Below are positions 1 to 9,003 of a DNA stretch of 64,000 nucleotides, piece by piece. The notes under the pieces are model-generated. The model ran no database searches and was not told where the DNA came from. It saw nothing but the letters and a program-made list of their open reading frames with translations. The position numbers and the translations under genes are program-made. The stretch comes from Caldilineaceae bacterium (GTDB taxonomy: Bacteria > Chloroflexota > Anaerolineae > Caldilineales > Caldilineaceae), in assembly GCA_022824685.1 (NCBI GenBank), contig JAJDZJ010000136.1, forward strand, positions 1-64,000, written 5' to 3'. Within the stretch, counting starts at the first letter, position 1; each line of letters opens with the position of its first letter.

Positions 1-136
1 TCGCCGACTGAGGGCCTGATCCGCGGCGTCTTCCCGTCGATATTCAGTAAGCGCAGGGTGATTTCCACTTATTCTCGCTTTCTTCTGGCCACAATTTCAA
101 CTGAATCGGCCTACAGATTTAGATGCGATTGCCCTG
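1..136. repeat. left copy of a 137-bp direct repeat
   Basis: This stretch recurs at 1612-1749 almost base for base; the only difference seen is two extra C near base 23 of the right copy. It starts at the window edge, so the repeat may extend further left. The two copies frame the DUF4268 gene. Short reading frames beginning MISTYSRFLL occur in both copies but have no coding support. The last 18 bases (117-134) also occur nearly inverted at 1493-1510. Confidence 0.93.
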
Positions 137-202
137 GGCCGGATGGGCGGCGAACAGTCGGAGTATGCGTGAGATCAGGGCGGGACGGGCGCGCCGCGCC
201 GG

Positions 203-1303
203 CTATGAGGCCGAAGCGCCGAAGGTGGAGATACGGGGGCGGAAAGCCCGATCGAACGCTTCCAGTTTCTCTCGGAACCAGTCGTGTTGTTCCGGCCACT
301 GCGCCCTGTTGGTCGGGTCGGCGTTGTATTTGCGCAACATCACCTGGCCCTGCTTGTGTTCGGGCAGTTCTCGCCACTCGAGGGCGTCGCCGATTTCAGC
401 TCCGATTTCGCCGCGCTGCTGGTAGAGCGTATTATAGGAGACCTCGGCATCACCTTCGCGAATCACCAGTTGAACGCCGATCCCGCCTTCCCGCATATTG
501 TTGAAAGCGGTCATTCGCAGGCGCCAGTGTCCCACGTCAAAGTTCATCCAATTCTGTGAACGGGGCGTACCGGGCCGGATGAAGCTGCCGCTGTCTTCCA
601 GGTGTTTTCGCAACGCCTGCCAGTACTCCATCTGTAGTTCATTTTCTACGAGTTGATATTCGAGTTGAAGTTCGTTTTCGACTTGCTGAAGCTGATCTTC
701 CAGAGATGATTCGGATGGACCCGGGGACGGGTCGGGAGTCGGCGTTGGCGTGGGGGGCGGCGTAGTGTTCGGGGTGGAGGAAGGCGAGCCATCGATGGGC
801 GATCGCGTGCGCTCATCGGCGTTGCCGCCCCAACCGCTGGGCTTGCTCACGAGGTAAAACTTGGGGGCCAGAGGCGATTCGCCGATTCGCCATAGCTCTA
901 CCTCGAGGCCGAAAAACCGAATATTGTCGTTGGTAACATCGTTGAGCCAGTTGAGCGTATTGCGATCTTCCTGTGTAAACTGAGCCGCTACCCACACCAT
1001 GGTCACCGCTTTCAACTCTGCAGCGTAGGTGAGCAACTGGCCCAAGTGGCTTTGGTCTGTATGTTCCAGTTGATTCTCGATGACCACGTAGCCGCCGCTG
1101 CCGCGGGAACGGCAGACAACGCCGCGCGGGTAGGGCGCCACCCAGCCTTCGGTGTCCTCCAGTTCCAGGTCCATGTTGATGGCTTCGCCGAGCAGCGCCA
1201 GGCTGTCGCCGCGTGCCAGCCACGAGGCGAAGTCGCTGTCTTCACTCACCCAAACGGTTCGCAGTTCTACTTGCTCCAGGCGGCCAAAGTCAAACTGTAT
1301 CAT
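203..1303 (-). CDS. DUF4268 domain protein, nuclease-fold N-terminus
   Basis: A protein of 366 residues with two halves. The N-terminal half (about 1-175) has the pattern IENQLEHTDQSHLGQLLTYA at 75-94, typical of DUF4268 proteins and suggestive of a PD-(D/E)XK-like fold in which the usual E-x-K is ENQ. A linker rich in Thr and Pro (about 180-208) leads through a Glu/Gln-rich helix to the C-terminal DUF4268 region. The start at 1303 is chosen over an upstream in-frame codon because AGGAGGG (1311-1317) lies seven bases before it. The gene stands alone between the two 137-bp repeats. Proteins of this family are often found in defence and mobile regions; a nucleic-acid role is inferred from fold only and no activity can be stated. 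Confidence 0.85.
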   Translation of the reverse strand: MIQFDFGRLEQVELRTVWVSEDSDFASWLARGDSLALLGEAINMDLELEDTEGWVAPYPRGVVCRSRGSGGYVVIENQLEHTDQSHLGQLLTYAAELKAVTMVWVAAQFTQEDRNTLNWLNDVTNDNIRFFGLEVELWRIGESPLAPKFYLVSKPSGWGGNADERTRSPIDGSPSSTPNTTPPPTPTPTPDPSPGPSESSLEDQLQQVENELQLEYQLVENELQMEYWQALRKHLEDSGSFIRPGTPRSQNWMNFDVGHWRLRMTAFNNMREGGIGVQLVIREGDAEVSYNTLYQQRGEIGAEIGDALEWRELPEHKQGQVMLRKYNADPTNRAQWPEQHDWFREKLEAFDRAFRPRISTFGASAS

Positions 1304-1611
1304 TCGATCGTTCCCTCCTATCACGAAATTGGTGTTGTTTGGCGTAACGTGCAAGCCTTACCCGGAACCAGTTATTCCGAAAGTTACATGCTTAGCAATA
1401 CGATAGCGGAGTTGGCGCACGGATTCAGAAAGCGTAGCACTCCACATGATAGTTTTACACGAAACAAATGCATAGCGCAAGCGGCTTTTGCCGGGCGATT
1501 GCATCTAAATTGGGTCAGAACATCGAAATGCAGCCGAATACTCTTCCAGGTCGGGGTAAGACACAGGGAAATGTACGAAAGATGGCACGTAGACGGAGAA
1601 TTTAACTTATC
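1304..1611. other. non-coding stretch inside the repeat-framed cassette
   Basis: These 308 bases separate the DUF4268 start from the right repeat. No gene was found. It holds the ribosome binding site of the DUF4268 gene (1311-1317) and, at 1493-1510, an inverted near-copy (16 of 18 bases) of the inner end of the 137-bp repeat. It should also carry the DUF4268 promoter, but no convincing -35/-10 pair could be picked. Confidence 0.6.
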
Positions 1612-1749
1612 TCGCCGACTGAGGGCCTGATCCCCGCGGCGTCTTCCCGTCGATATTCAGTAAGCGCAGGGTGATTTCCACTTATTCTCGCTTTCTTCTG
1701 GCCACAATTTCAACTGAATCGGCCTACAGATTTAGATGCGATTGCCCTG
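1612..1749. repeat. right copy of the 137-bp direct repeat
   Basis: It matches 1-136 over its full length with one 2-base insertion. It ends at 1749, exactly where the CCCTANN heptamer array begins. Recombination between the two copies would remove one copy together with the DUF4268 gene, about 1.6 kb. Confidence 0.93.
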
Positions 1750-1784
1750 CCCTAGCCCCTAATCCCTGGCCCCTACTCCCTAGC
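1750..1784. repeat. array of five CCCTANN heptamers
   Basis: Five consecutive 7-base units read CCCTAGC, CCCTAAT, CCCTGGC, CCCTACT, CCCTAGC, in perfect phase. The last unit contains the stop codon (TAG on the minus strand, 1780-1782) of the downstream aldolase gene. The same 7-base spacing occurs in the CACTGAC arrays elsewhere in this window. Function unknown. Confidence 0.85.
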
Positions 1785-2565
1785 CCTCAAGGGCCTTCCG
1801 CATACTCTCCCCCTCCTTCTGCCACCACCCGTGCAGGATCGCGATGTCCGTGCCGATGCAGAAGTGCCGCGCTCCCATGTCCAGATAACGCTTCGCATCG
1901 TCCGCGGTTCCAATCTCAATACGCGGATGCACACCCGTCGCCAGGCAGCCATCAATGACCTTCTGCGCCGCCGCCGCTACTTCGGCATCGTCCCGCTGTC
2001 CCGCCTTCCCAATGCTCATCGAAAAATCGGACGGCCCCCATTGCAGCATCTCCACCCCGTCCACCGCCAGAATTCCGTCCAGCTCATCCAGCGCCGGCTT
2101 CTTCTCCAGCATCAGCGCCACCACGATATCGTCCAGCGCCTGCACATACGCCTCATTGCCCCCGTACCCCATGTACGAAAACCGCCGCGTCGCCACGCCG
2201 AAGGTACCGCCTGCATGCGGCGTATCCGCCCGTACATAGCTCACACAGTCCGCCGCGCCCGCCGCCGAACGCACGTCCGAAAACAGCACGCTGTTGAACC
2301 CGGACCCCACCGCCCGCTGCGCGACAAACTCGTTGTTCGCCCAGTCGATCTTGATCATCGAGCCCAGGCCGTGCAGTTCAGCCGCCCGGCAAATGTTGTC
2401 CAAGTCGTGCAGCGTATACGTTCCATACTCCGCCACAAACTCCACGTAATCGTACAGCCCCGTATGGCCCAGCGCCTCGACCACGTTCGGCCACACGCTG
2501 TGAATGTGCGTCGCCAGTGTCGGTTTTCCATCATCTAGCAACTTGCGAATCGGATTCGCGCGCAT
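1780..2565 (-). CDS. HpcH/HpaI family aldolase
   Basis: A 261-residue class II (metal-dependent) aldolase of the HpcH/HpaI/citrate lyase beta family, which cleaves or forms 2-keto-3-deoxy acids with pyruvate as one partner. The expected metal ligands are visible as Glu154 (in LMLEKK) and Asp180 (in GPSDFSMSIG). Length fits the family. The start at 2565 is preferred because GGAG lies nine bases upstream; an in-frame codon at 2607 has no such site. The exact substrate (for example deoxy-rhamnonate or 4-hydroxy-2-oxo acids) cannot be read from the sequence. The gene stands alone, though sugar-acid enzymes occur elsewhere in the window. Its stop codon lies in the heptamer array. Confidence 0.88.
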   Translation of the reverse strand: MRANPIRKLLDDGKPTLATHIHSVWPNVVEALGHTGLYDYVEFVAEYGTYTLHDLDNICRAAELHGLGSMIKIDWANNEFVAQRAVGSGFNSVLFSDVRSAAGAADCVSYVRADTPHAGGTFGVATRRFSYMGYGGNEAYVQALDDIVVALMLEKKPALDELDGILAVDGVEMLQWGPSDFSMSIGKAGQRDDAEVAAAAQKVIDGCLATGVHPRIEIGTADDAKRYLDMGARHFCIGTDIAILHGWWQKEGESMRKALEG

Positions 2566-2850
2566 CGTTAAATTCTCCGCTTGGGATGGCGTGCCGGCCT
2601 CCCGCAACCTCGAAAGCCAGCCAAAGGAATGATAGATAAAGCGCTGCCCCTCCGCACGACACGTCCCGGCGGCGGTGGAAGCGCTTCGCTAAACTAATGT
2701 GTGTCTTGGAAATGTGTGCCGACAGTTGGTCAGGCCCCCTCGGCCCGCCGTGGGCAGTATAGCACAGCAGCTAAGGGAGTAACAGTCCAGCAACGACGAC
2801 TCAGGCAGCCATCCACTGACCACTGATCACCGACTACTGACCACTGCCGT
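2566..2850. other. intergenic region with CACTGAC array
   Basis: No gene is visible. The left part should hold the aldolase promoter. The right edge (2814-2853) is a heptamer array annotated separately. Confidence 0.5.
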
Positions 2851-2853
2851 TCA
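2814..2853. repeat. CACTGAC heptamer array, four units plus end unit
   Basis: Four in-phase 7-base units (CACTGAC, CACTGAT, CACCGAC, TACTGAC) are followed by CACTGCCGTTCA. The final TCA at 2851-2853 is the stop codon (TGA) of the minus-strand transporter gene, so the array runs exactly to the end of that gene. Related arrays occur at 7760, 12333, 22615, 22908, 22961 and 34464. Confidence 0.85.
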
Positions 2854-5064
2854 ATCGTCCGGAGCCAATATATCCTCCGTCTGCCCGCTATGAATCAGGA
2901 GTACCGTTCCCACCGATCTCAGCCAGCCATTCAGCTGGTTGCCATAGCTCTCCCTGGCCTCTGCCTCCGGCCGGTTCATGCCCAGCAAGGTCAGGTCGGT
3001 CTCCCTGCTCCACGTTTTCACTGTATCCGGGAACCGCTCACCACGCGGCGGCACGATCACGACCGGCTCCGCATTCACCCGCACCCTCTCCAACAGCGCC
3101 CGCAGATGGGCCTCCACCTGTTCGCGCCCCTCCCCGCGCGGCAGCGTCTGCAGCAGCCGGATCGAAGCCCCGTCCCATGTCGGACTCTGCGAAATAATGT
3201 GCGCCAGCAACAGCATCAGATCACCGTTCCCGCTGCGCCCGCGCCACCACACATCGATCACCTTCTGGTTGCCGAACCCCCGCTTCTCATCAAAGTGCAG
3301 GAACAACACCGACTTGCCCAGCTCAAACAGTGTCGACAGCAGCCGCAGCGAAAGCGTGCGCCCACCCTCCGTATCGCTCCAACCCATCAGCACCGCGTTC
3401 GGCTCCAACCCGCCCACACCGTGCGACTGGCTTACCGTCACCGCGCCGGCATAGAAATTCTCCACAATGTCGGCCTCGGCAAAGGCGGTCATGTTCTGTT
3501 CCTGGATGTACGAACGGATCTGCCGTCGCGCGATGCTGCGCAGCCTCCTTCTCGCCAGCTGATCGATGTCCCCCACCAGCAACTGGTAGAACGAGACAAT
3601 CCCATACCCCCTGCTCAACAGATTCGCCACCTCGACCAGCGGCGCCCGGTTATGCGGCTGCCCCGTGAACACCAGTATGTTCGGCCGCCAGTTCTTGGCA
3701 TGAAAGACCGAACGCTCCAGATTCAGCAACGACCGCCGCGCCAGCGCAAACCAGATCCCGTTGCGAACATCGCCCCACGTGCGAATTGTTGAGCGGCGCT
3801 CCAAATAGAAATAGATCCCGTAGCTGATCAGAATCGCAACGACCGTCGCCCCGGGATTGATCACGAACATCGCCCCGTAACAACCGGCCGCGCCCAGCAA
3901 CGAAAAACTGAAGTGGATTTTCGCCCGCGGCCGGAAACTGGGATTCCCCACCAGCTTCTCGATCCCCGCGACCAGGTTCGTCATCCCGTACGTGTTCAGG
4001 AAGAACATCGTGATGATCGGCGCCACAACGTTCAGATCACCGGCCCAAATCACCGCAAACGCGATCCCCGCCGTGATCAGGACCCCCACTCGCGGCTCCG
4101 TCCTGCTCCCCAGCCGCGCCCCCAACACCCGCGGCACAATCCCATCCGACGCCATCGCCTGCAACGTGCGCGGCGCCGCCACAATGCTGCCCAGCGCCGA
4201 CGAAAGCGTCGCAGCCCACACGCCGATCAGGATCAAGGGCGGAAACAGAGCGATATCCCGCATAATCAGTGTGTTGCTCTTCAACTCATCCGGGCTGCCA
4301 TGCAACGAAAGCCAGACGACCGACAGAAAGTAGACCGCCGCCGTAAACATCACCGAAAAAAGTGTGCCCTTGTGAATGCTCCGCCCCGGGTCCTTCAGAT
4401 CGCCGGACATGCTCGCGCCCACCGCAATCCCCGTCACCGCCGGGAAAAAGACCGCGAAAACACTCCAGAAGCTCATGCCCTCGCCATAGTTGGCCGTCAG
4501 CGTCGGTGCCTGAATCGAAAACCAGCCTCCCCCAAAGAAAGAAAGCAGCGCCGCCATCAACGCCGCCAAAATGAAATACTGGATCTTGATCGCAAAGTCC
4601 GCGCCGATAAACGCCACAACAGCGAAGACAATGGCGATGCCTGTCGAAAGCACCCTGGCGTCGATCTGGCTGAAGAAGGCAATGCCCTCCAATGACTCGG
4701 TGAAACCGATGATGTAGAAGGCAACCGAAATCGCCTGCGACAGATACAGGGGCACTCCAATGGCGCCGCCGATTTCACGCCCCAGCGTCCGCGAAATCAG
4801 ATAGTACTTGCCCCCCGCCCGCACGTTCATCGACGTCGCGATCGCGGACAGCGACAACCCCGTCAGAAAACTGATTGAGTTGGCGATCAACACGATCAAC
4901 AGCGCGCCCAGCAGACCGGCCTGGCCCACAACCCAGCCCGCCCGCAAAAACAGGATCAGCCCCAGAATAGTCAGAACGTTCGGCGTGAACACACCCCCAA
5001 ACGTTCCGAACCGGGCCGACGCATTCGCCGTTTGCCCTGAAGCTGCCTGTGCAGATGCTGTCAT
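2851..5064 (-). CDS. APC-superfamily cation-chloride cotransporter-like permease
   Basis: A 737-residue inner-membrane transporter. The first 440 residues hold about twelve hydrophobic segments starting with GGVFTPNVLTILGLILFLRA, a hallmark of the SLC12 (cation-chloride cotransporter) branch of the amino acid-polyamine-organocation superfamily. The remaining 290 residues form a soluble C-terminal domain like the cytoplasmic tail of SLC12 proteins. The transported ion or solute is not readable; bacterial members are often annotated only as amino acid permeases. Its ATG overlaps the stop of the upstream glycosylase gene (ATGA at 5061-5064), so the two are probably translated together. Confidence 0.85.
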   Translation of the reverse strand: MTASAQAASGQTANASARFGTFGGVFTPNVLTILGLILFLRAGWVVGQAGLLGALLIVLIANSISFLTGLSLSAIATSMNVRAGGKYYLISRTLGREIGGAIGVPLYLSQAISVAFYIIGFTESLEGIAFFSQIDARVLSTGIAIVFAVVAFIGADFAIKIQYFILAALMAALLSFFGGGWFSIQAPTLTANYGEGMSFWSVFAVFFPAVTGIAVGASMSGDLKDPGRSIHKGTLFSVMFTAAVYFLSVVWLSLHGSPDELKSNTLIMRDIALFPPLILIGVWAATLSSALGSIVAAPRTLQAMASDGIVPRVLGARLGSRTEPRVGVLITAGIAFAVIWAGDLNVVAPIITMFFLNTYGMTNLVAGIEKLVGNPSFRPRAKIHFSFSLLGAAGCYGAMFVINPGATVVAILISYGIYFYLERRSTIRTWGDVRNGIWFALARRSLLNLERSVFHAKNWRPNILVFTGQPHNRAPLVEVANLLSRGYGIVSFYQLLVGDIDQLARRRLRSIARRQIRSYIQEQNMTAFAEADIVENFYAGAVTVSQSHGVGGLEPNAVLMGWSDTEGGRTLSLRLLSTLFELGKSVLFLHFDEKRGFGNQKVIDVWWRGRSGNGDLMLLLAHIISQSPTWDGASIRLLQTLPRGEGREQVEAHLRALLERVRVNAEPVVIVPPRGERFPDTVKTWSRETDLTLLGMNRPEAEARESYGNQLNGWLRSVGTVLLIHSGQTEDILAPDD

Positions 5065-6320
5065 AAGCCTTGTGTGACCTCCATTTCCAGCGCCTTGCGC
5101 CAGGCGGCTGGGATCCGCTCCCCCAGTTCGACACGTTTCGCGCCGATAAACTGGGCCAGCTCCCCTAACGTCTCGGCAACTGCCGTGCCCGTCTGCGCGT
5201 CAATGCGCGCCTCCTCCTCCAGATATAGTGCGTGGATCCGATAGATTCCCGTCTTGCGTTCGATTTGCGAATCCATTCTCCCAATCAGGCGGTCGCCGTG
5301 CAGCAGCGGCATCACATAGTAGCCGTATTCCCGCTTGGCCTTCGGCACGTAAATCTCGATGCGGTAGTAAAAGTCGAAGAGCCGCTCCGTCCGATCCCGG
5401 TCGCAGATGAGATTGTCAAAAGGCGACAAAAAGACCGTGCGCGGCGCCCACTCCCCTGCCCGGATAGATTCCAGCTGTGGCAGCGTATCCCGGTGGATGT
5501 ACCAGTCGTCGCCCCAAGGCCCTTCCTCGTCCATAACCTGCGCCGGCAGCACAATCCCCTCTTCCACCAGCTCCTTCAGCCGCTCGCCCAGGTTCGGGTA
5601 CCTTTTGCGCATGAAATGCTCGTTGATCTGCTTCTGGCTTGCCGCGCCCAGCGCCTTCAGCGAGCGCTGGCACGCCTCGCGTACAACCTCCTCCTCCGCA
5701 GGTAACGCCGCGTCCACCCACTCCGGCAGCCACGCATCCCGCAGATGCCACAGCTTCTGGTTGCCCCGCCGGCCCACAGTCATCACAAGCCCCTTGCGGT
5801 CCAGGAAGTCCAACATGCGTGAAACCGCGCTCCCCCCGGTCCAGCCCAGCGACTCCCACGGAACAGCCTCCGGCCCTGCCAGCGCCTTCGAAGGCAGCGG
5901 CCCGTCCTCCCGCAGACGCGCCAGAATATGCGCCTCCAGCTCTGCATTCAACGCCATCCACCCGCGTATCCGCTCCGACCACTCGCTGGAATTGGTAAAT
6001 GCCCGCCCAATCCACCGCCGGAAAAGAGGATAGTCCTCCGTCAGAACAAAGGAAGCGGCGTGCGCCCAAGCCTCGATGATCTCCCGCTCCTCCAGCAGAT
6101 CGTCCAGCCACGTCGGGTCAAACGCCCCCATCCTGCTCCACAGCGCCAGCAGCTGCGTCCGCTCCACCGCCCGTATCGGATCGATCTGCAGGCAGTTGAT
6201 CTGTCTCAGCAGCTCGATGATGCCCGTTTTGCTTGCCTGCGCGCGCGGCCCGGCCAGCCCCTGCGCGGCAACAGCCAACCGGCGGGCTTCCTTCTGTGTT
6301 AGCGTGATCTGTTGACCCAT
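5061..6320 (-). CDS. YcaQ/AlkZ-like DNA glycosylase (HTH_42 family)
   Basis: A 419-residue winged-helix protein of the family that includes E. coli YcaQ, which unhooks DNA interstrand crosslinks, and Streptomyces AlkZ. The catalytic segment is seen as CLQIDPI, giving Gln45-x-Asp47, the QxD form of the YcaQ subgroup rather than the QxQ of AlkZ. Length is normal. The gene overlaps the transporter downstream by four bases and lies 14 bases after the hydrolase gene, so 7486 to 2851 looks like one transcription unit. A role in repair of alkylated or crosslinked DNA follows from the family; the pairing with a transporter is unexplained. Confidence 0.88.
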   Translation of the reverse strand: MGQQITLTQKEARRLAVAAQGLAGPRAQASKTGIIELLRQINCLQIDPIRAVERTQLLALWSRMGAFDPTWLDDLLEEREIIEAWAHAASFVLTEDYPLFRRWIGRAFTNSSEWSERIRGWMALNAELEAHILARLREDGPLPSKALAGPEAVPWESLGWTGGSAVSRMLDFLDRKGLVMTVGRRGNQKLWHLRDAWLPEWVDAALPAEEEVVREACQRSLKALGAASQKQINEHFMRKRYPNLGERLKELVEEGIVLPAQVMDEEGPWGDDWYIHRDTLPQLESIRAGEWAPRTVFLSPFDNLICDRDRTERLFDFYYRIEIYVPKAKREYGYYVMPLLHGDRLIGRMDSQIERKTGIYRIHALYLEEEARIDAQTGTAVAETLGELAQFIGAKRVELGERIPAAWRKALEMEVTQGL

Positions 6321-6334
6321 GTTTGCCCTTGCGT

Positions 6335-7486
6335 TTAACCCAGCACGGCTTCGCCGATCGCCCTGTACCCGCGCGCCGCGCCAATCAAGTCTTCCAGCTT
6401 CAGCTTCTCGTTGATAATATGCGCGTCCGCCTCCGTCGCCGGCCCAAAGCCAATCGTCGGGATGCCTGCCCTGCCCGCGGTATACGCCGCATTTGTGCAG
6501 AAACGGTAAGCGTTCAGGCCCGCATCAATGCCCGCGCTCTGCACTGCGCCCAGAGCCATCGTCACATACGGGTCCTCGTCATCCGCCAGCCATGCCGGAA
6601 AGAACTTCTCCGTCGTAAACGTGTGTCCGGTATAGCTCGTGTACTCTCCAATGCCCACGCGGGCATCCAGCTGGATATCGGCCAGCTCCGGCCGTTGCCT
6701 GATGTCCGCCAGCACACGCTCGGCGTTCTCCTCGGGCAGCAGCCGGCGGTCATAGGTCACCTTGCAGATGCTCGGAATTACCGAATGGCCCGGGTACGGC
6801 TCGCTGATGATATCCGTCAGCGCAAAGATCGCCGGACCCATCTGCGCGTGCTCCTCCAGCGCCAGATCCTCCACCGCCGCAATGACGCGCATCATGTCCA
6901 GCACAGCGTTCCGACCCATCTGCGGCGCCGACGAGTGCGACGGCCGTCCTGTCGTTGTCAGGTGTATCTCGGCCCGGCCGCGTCCCCCCCGCACGATCTG
7001 CAAGTCCGACGCCTCACCGATCACCACGAAGTCCGCGCCCGTCTGATTCAGCACCTTTTCCAGCGCCACCCCCTCCAGCACCTCCTCCATCACCGACGCG
7101 CTCACCACCGCCCTACCTTTCAGTTCAGCCCGGTCAAGCCCGCCAATGCCATGCACCATCGCCGCGAGCGCGCCCTTCATGTCTGCCGCGCCCCGCCCGT
7201 GCAGCGCGCCGCCGCGCACCTCTCCGCTGAACGGGTCCAGTTCCCAAGGCACACCCGGCGAGACCCCCACCGTATCCGTATGCGCGTCAAAAACGATCGT
7301 CGGACCGGGCTGCGCGCCCTCAACTACCCCGACGACGTTGCCCACGCTGTCCGTCCATACCTTGTCGAACCCCACCGCCTTCATCTCAACCTCGATCCGG
7401 CGGGAAACCTGCCCCTCCTCACCGCTCAGGCTCTGGATCCGCACAATGTCTCTGGTAAAGGTGATCAAGCGATCTGTATCCAGCAT
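6335..7486 (-). CDS. M20-family hydrolase, YgeY-like
   Basis: A 383-residue metal-dependent hydrolase of the ArgE/DapE/CPG2 (M20) family, closest in style to the YgeY group. Metal-binding and catalytic positions are visible: His69 and Asp71 in HTDT, Asp102 in GAADMKG, and the Glu134-Glu135 pair. Such enzymes remove acyl or carbamoyl groups from amino acids or cut dipeptides. YgeY itself is linked to selenium-dependent purine metabolism, but no such genes are nearby, so the substrate is open. A weak GGAAAG site precedes the ATG. It is the first gene of the minus-strand run down to 2851. Confidence 0.9.
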   Translation of the reverse strand: MLDTDRLITFTRDIVRIQSLSGEEGQVSRRIEVEMKAVGFDKVWTDSVGNVVGVVEGAQPGPTIVFDAHTDTVGVSPGVPWELDPFSGEVRGGALHGRGAADMKGALAAMVHGIGGLDRAELKGRAVVSASVMEEVLEGVALEKVLNQTGADFVVIGEASDLQIVRGGRGRAEIHLTTTGRPSHSSAPQMGRNAVLDMMRVIAAVEDLALEEHAQMGPAIFALTDIISEPYPGHSVIPSICKVTYDRRLLPEENAERVLADIRQRPELADIQLDARVGIGEYTSYTGHTFTTEKFFPAWLADDEDPYVTMALGAVQSAGIDAGLNAYRFCTNAAYTAGRAGIPTIGFGPATEADAHIINEKLKLEDLIGAARGYRAIGEAVLG

Positions 7487-7934
7487 TCATCTTTCCTTAT
7501 TTGACGATTTCCATGTCCCGGCCCTCGCGGCGCCTCGCGCCTCTTGGCGCTGCCGCCCCGTTCCTTCCGCTCTGCCCCTCTCAAACCGATTTCGGGCATT
7601 TCCTCATCGACACGGAAAAGAATATAGCTGAACTATTATGAATCGCGCAACTACTCTTTCCGCGCCGCCAGCCCCGCCGCCTGCCGCCAAACCCCCGAAA
7701 CCGCCGAAAGAGACCCCAATTCCCCGCCCCGCGGCGCATCTTCGCCCCGCCTTGCCTCCCACTAACCACTGACCACTAACCACTGCAGTTCAGATGCGCC
7801 CGTCGTTTCCCATGCCTTGCAAAGCGCCTGCCTGTCAGATACACTACACCGTACTGCAGCGGTCCACTGCCGGCGGCTCCCCATCGAGACCCTCGCCGGC
7901 CACTGAACCACAGCCAAAGGAGCCTCCCCCACAC
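7487..7934. other. divergent intergenic region with heptamer array
   Basis: This 448-base stretch separates the minus-strand hydrolase from the plus-strand MoxR gene and should carry both promoters. No gene is seen. An in-frame ATG at 7794 could extend MoxR by 47 residues, but that extension looks non-coding (Pro/Ser-rich) and has no ribosome site. A heptamer array lies at 7760-7793. Confidence 0.5.
7760..7793. repeat. CACTGAC heptamer array, three units plus CACTGCAGTTCAG
   Basis: Units CACTAAC, CACTGAC, CACTAAC are in phase and are closed by CACTGCAGTTCAG, which contains the 8-base palindrome ACTGCAGT. It is the clearest example of the closing unit in the window. Confidence 0.85.
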
Positions 7935-8915
7935 ATGAATACGACGCGCTCGTTCCAGTCAATCGAGGAAACGAAAGACTGTCTTGGCGGGCAGCAGTAC
8001 ATTGCCAGCGATGAAATCGCCACAACCGTCTACCTGTCGCAGCAGTTGGGCAAACCGCTGCTCACCGAAGGCCCGGCCGGCGTCGGCAAGACCGAGCTCG
8101 CCAAGGCCATCGCCGGCTCGCTCGGCCGCAACCTCATCCGCCTGCAGTGTTACGAGGGCCTCGACGAGACCAAGGCCCTCTATGAATGGGAGTACGCCAA
8201 GCAGCTCCTGTATACGCAGCTGCTCCGCGACCAGCTCCAGCAGACCCTCGCCGGAGCCAGCTCCCTCGCCGAAGCCGCCGACCGCCTCACCGACGAAGAA
8301 GACGTCTTCTTCTCGATGCGTTTCCTCCTGCAGCGGCCCCTGCTGCGCGCAATTCTCAGCGACGAGCCCGTTGTGCTCCTCATCGACGAAATCGACCGGG
8401 CCGATGCCGAATTCGAGGCCTTCCTGCTCGAAGTCCTCAGCGACTTTCAGGTCAGCGTGCCGGAGCTCGGCACACTGGCCGCCAGGCACGTACCGATCGT
8501 CGTCCTCACCAGCAACAACACACGCGAGCTGAGCGAGGCGCTCAAACGGCGTTGCCTCTATCTATTCATCGGCTATCCCTCTCTTGAACAAGAGCTGAAC
8601 GTAGTCCGCCTTAAGGTGCCCGACCTCGCTCCGCAGATGGCCCGCCAGGCCGTAGAGCTTGTGCAAAGCCTGCGCCAGATCGACCTCCGCAAGCTGCCCA
8701 GCATCTCCGAAACCCTGGACTGGGCGCAGGCGCTTGTCACCCTCAATTCCGAAAACCTCGATCGCAAGACCCTGGAGACAACCCTCAGCGTCCTCCTGAA
8801 ACACGAGACCGACCTGCGAAAGGTGCAGCGCCAGCTGGGGCGCATGGACGGCCAGGACGATGACGACGAAACCGACTGGGACCAAGAGCTGCCCCGCCGG
8901 CGACGCATAGACTGA
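7935..8915 (+). CDS. MoxR-type AAA+ ATPase
   Basis: A 326-residue AAA+ ATPase of the MoxR family. Walker A is GPAGVGKT at 46-53 and Walker B is LLIDE with Asp151-Glu152. These proteins act as chaperone-like ATPases that help insert cofactors or assemble complexes, usually with a VWA-domain partner. The start at 7935 follows AAAGGAG at 7917-7923. The VWA gene follows after 88 bases on the same strand, giving the classical MoxR/CoxE pair. No oxidoreductase client sits beside it, so the target is unknown. Confidence 0.92.
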   Translation: MNTTRSFQSIEETKDCLGGQQYIASDEIATTVYLSQQLGKPLLTEGPAGVGKTELAKAIAGSLGRNLIRLQCYEGLDETKALYEWEYAKQLLYTQLLRDQLQQTLAGASSLAEAADRLTDEEDVFFSMRFLLQRPLLRAILSDEPVVLLIDEIDRADAEFEAFLLEVLSDFQVSVPELGTLAARHVPIVVLTSNNTRELSEALKRRCLYLFIGYPSLEQELNVVRLKVPDLAPQMARQAVELVQSLRQIDLRKLPSISETLDWAQALVTLNSENLDRKTLETTLSVLLKHETDLRKVQRQLGRMDGQDDDDETDWDQELPRRRRID

Positions 8916-9003
8916 CCCATGCGTCACCCGACCATGCCGCTCAGCCACGCTCCTGGAGACAACGTCGAGTACGCCTCCGCCCCCCGCTGCCGAGGAGAAT
9001 CCA

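Noticed and set aside
58-504. Open frame beginning MISTYSRFLL, also present in the second repeat copy
   Set aside because: It only reflects the duplicated 137-bp DNA; the two frames diverge to random sequence right after the repeat and have no ribosome site.
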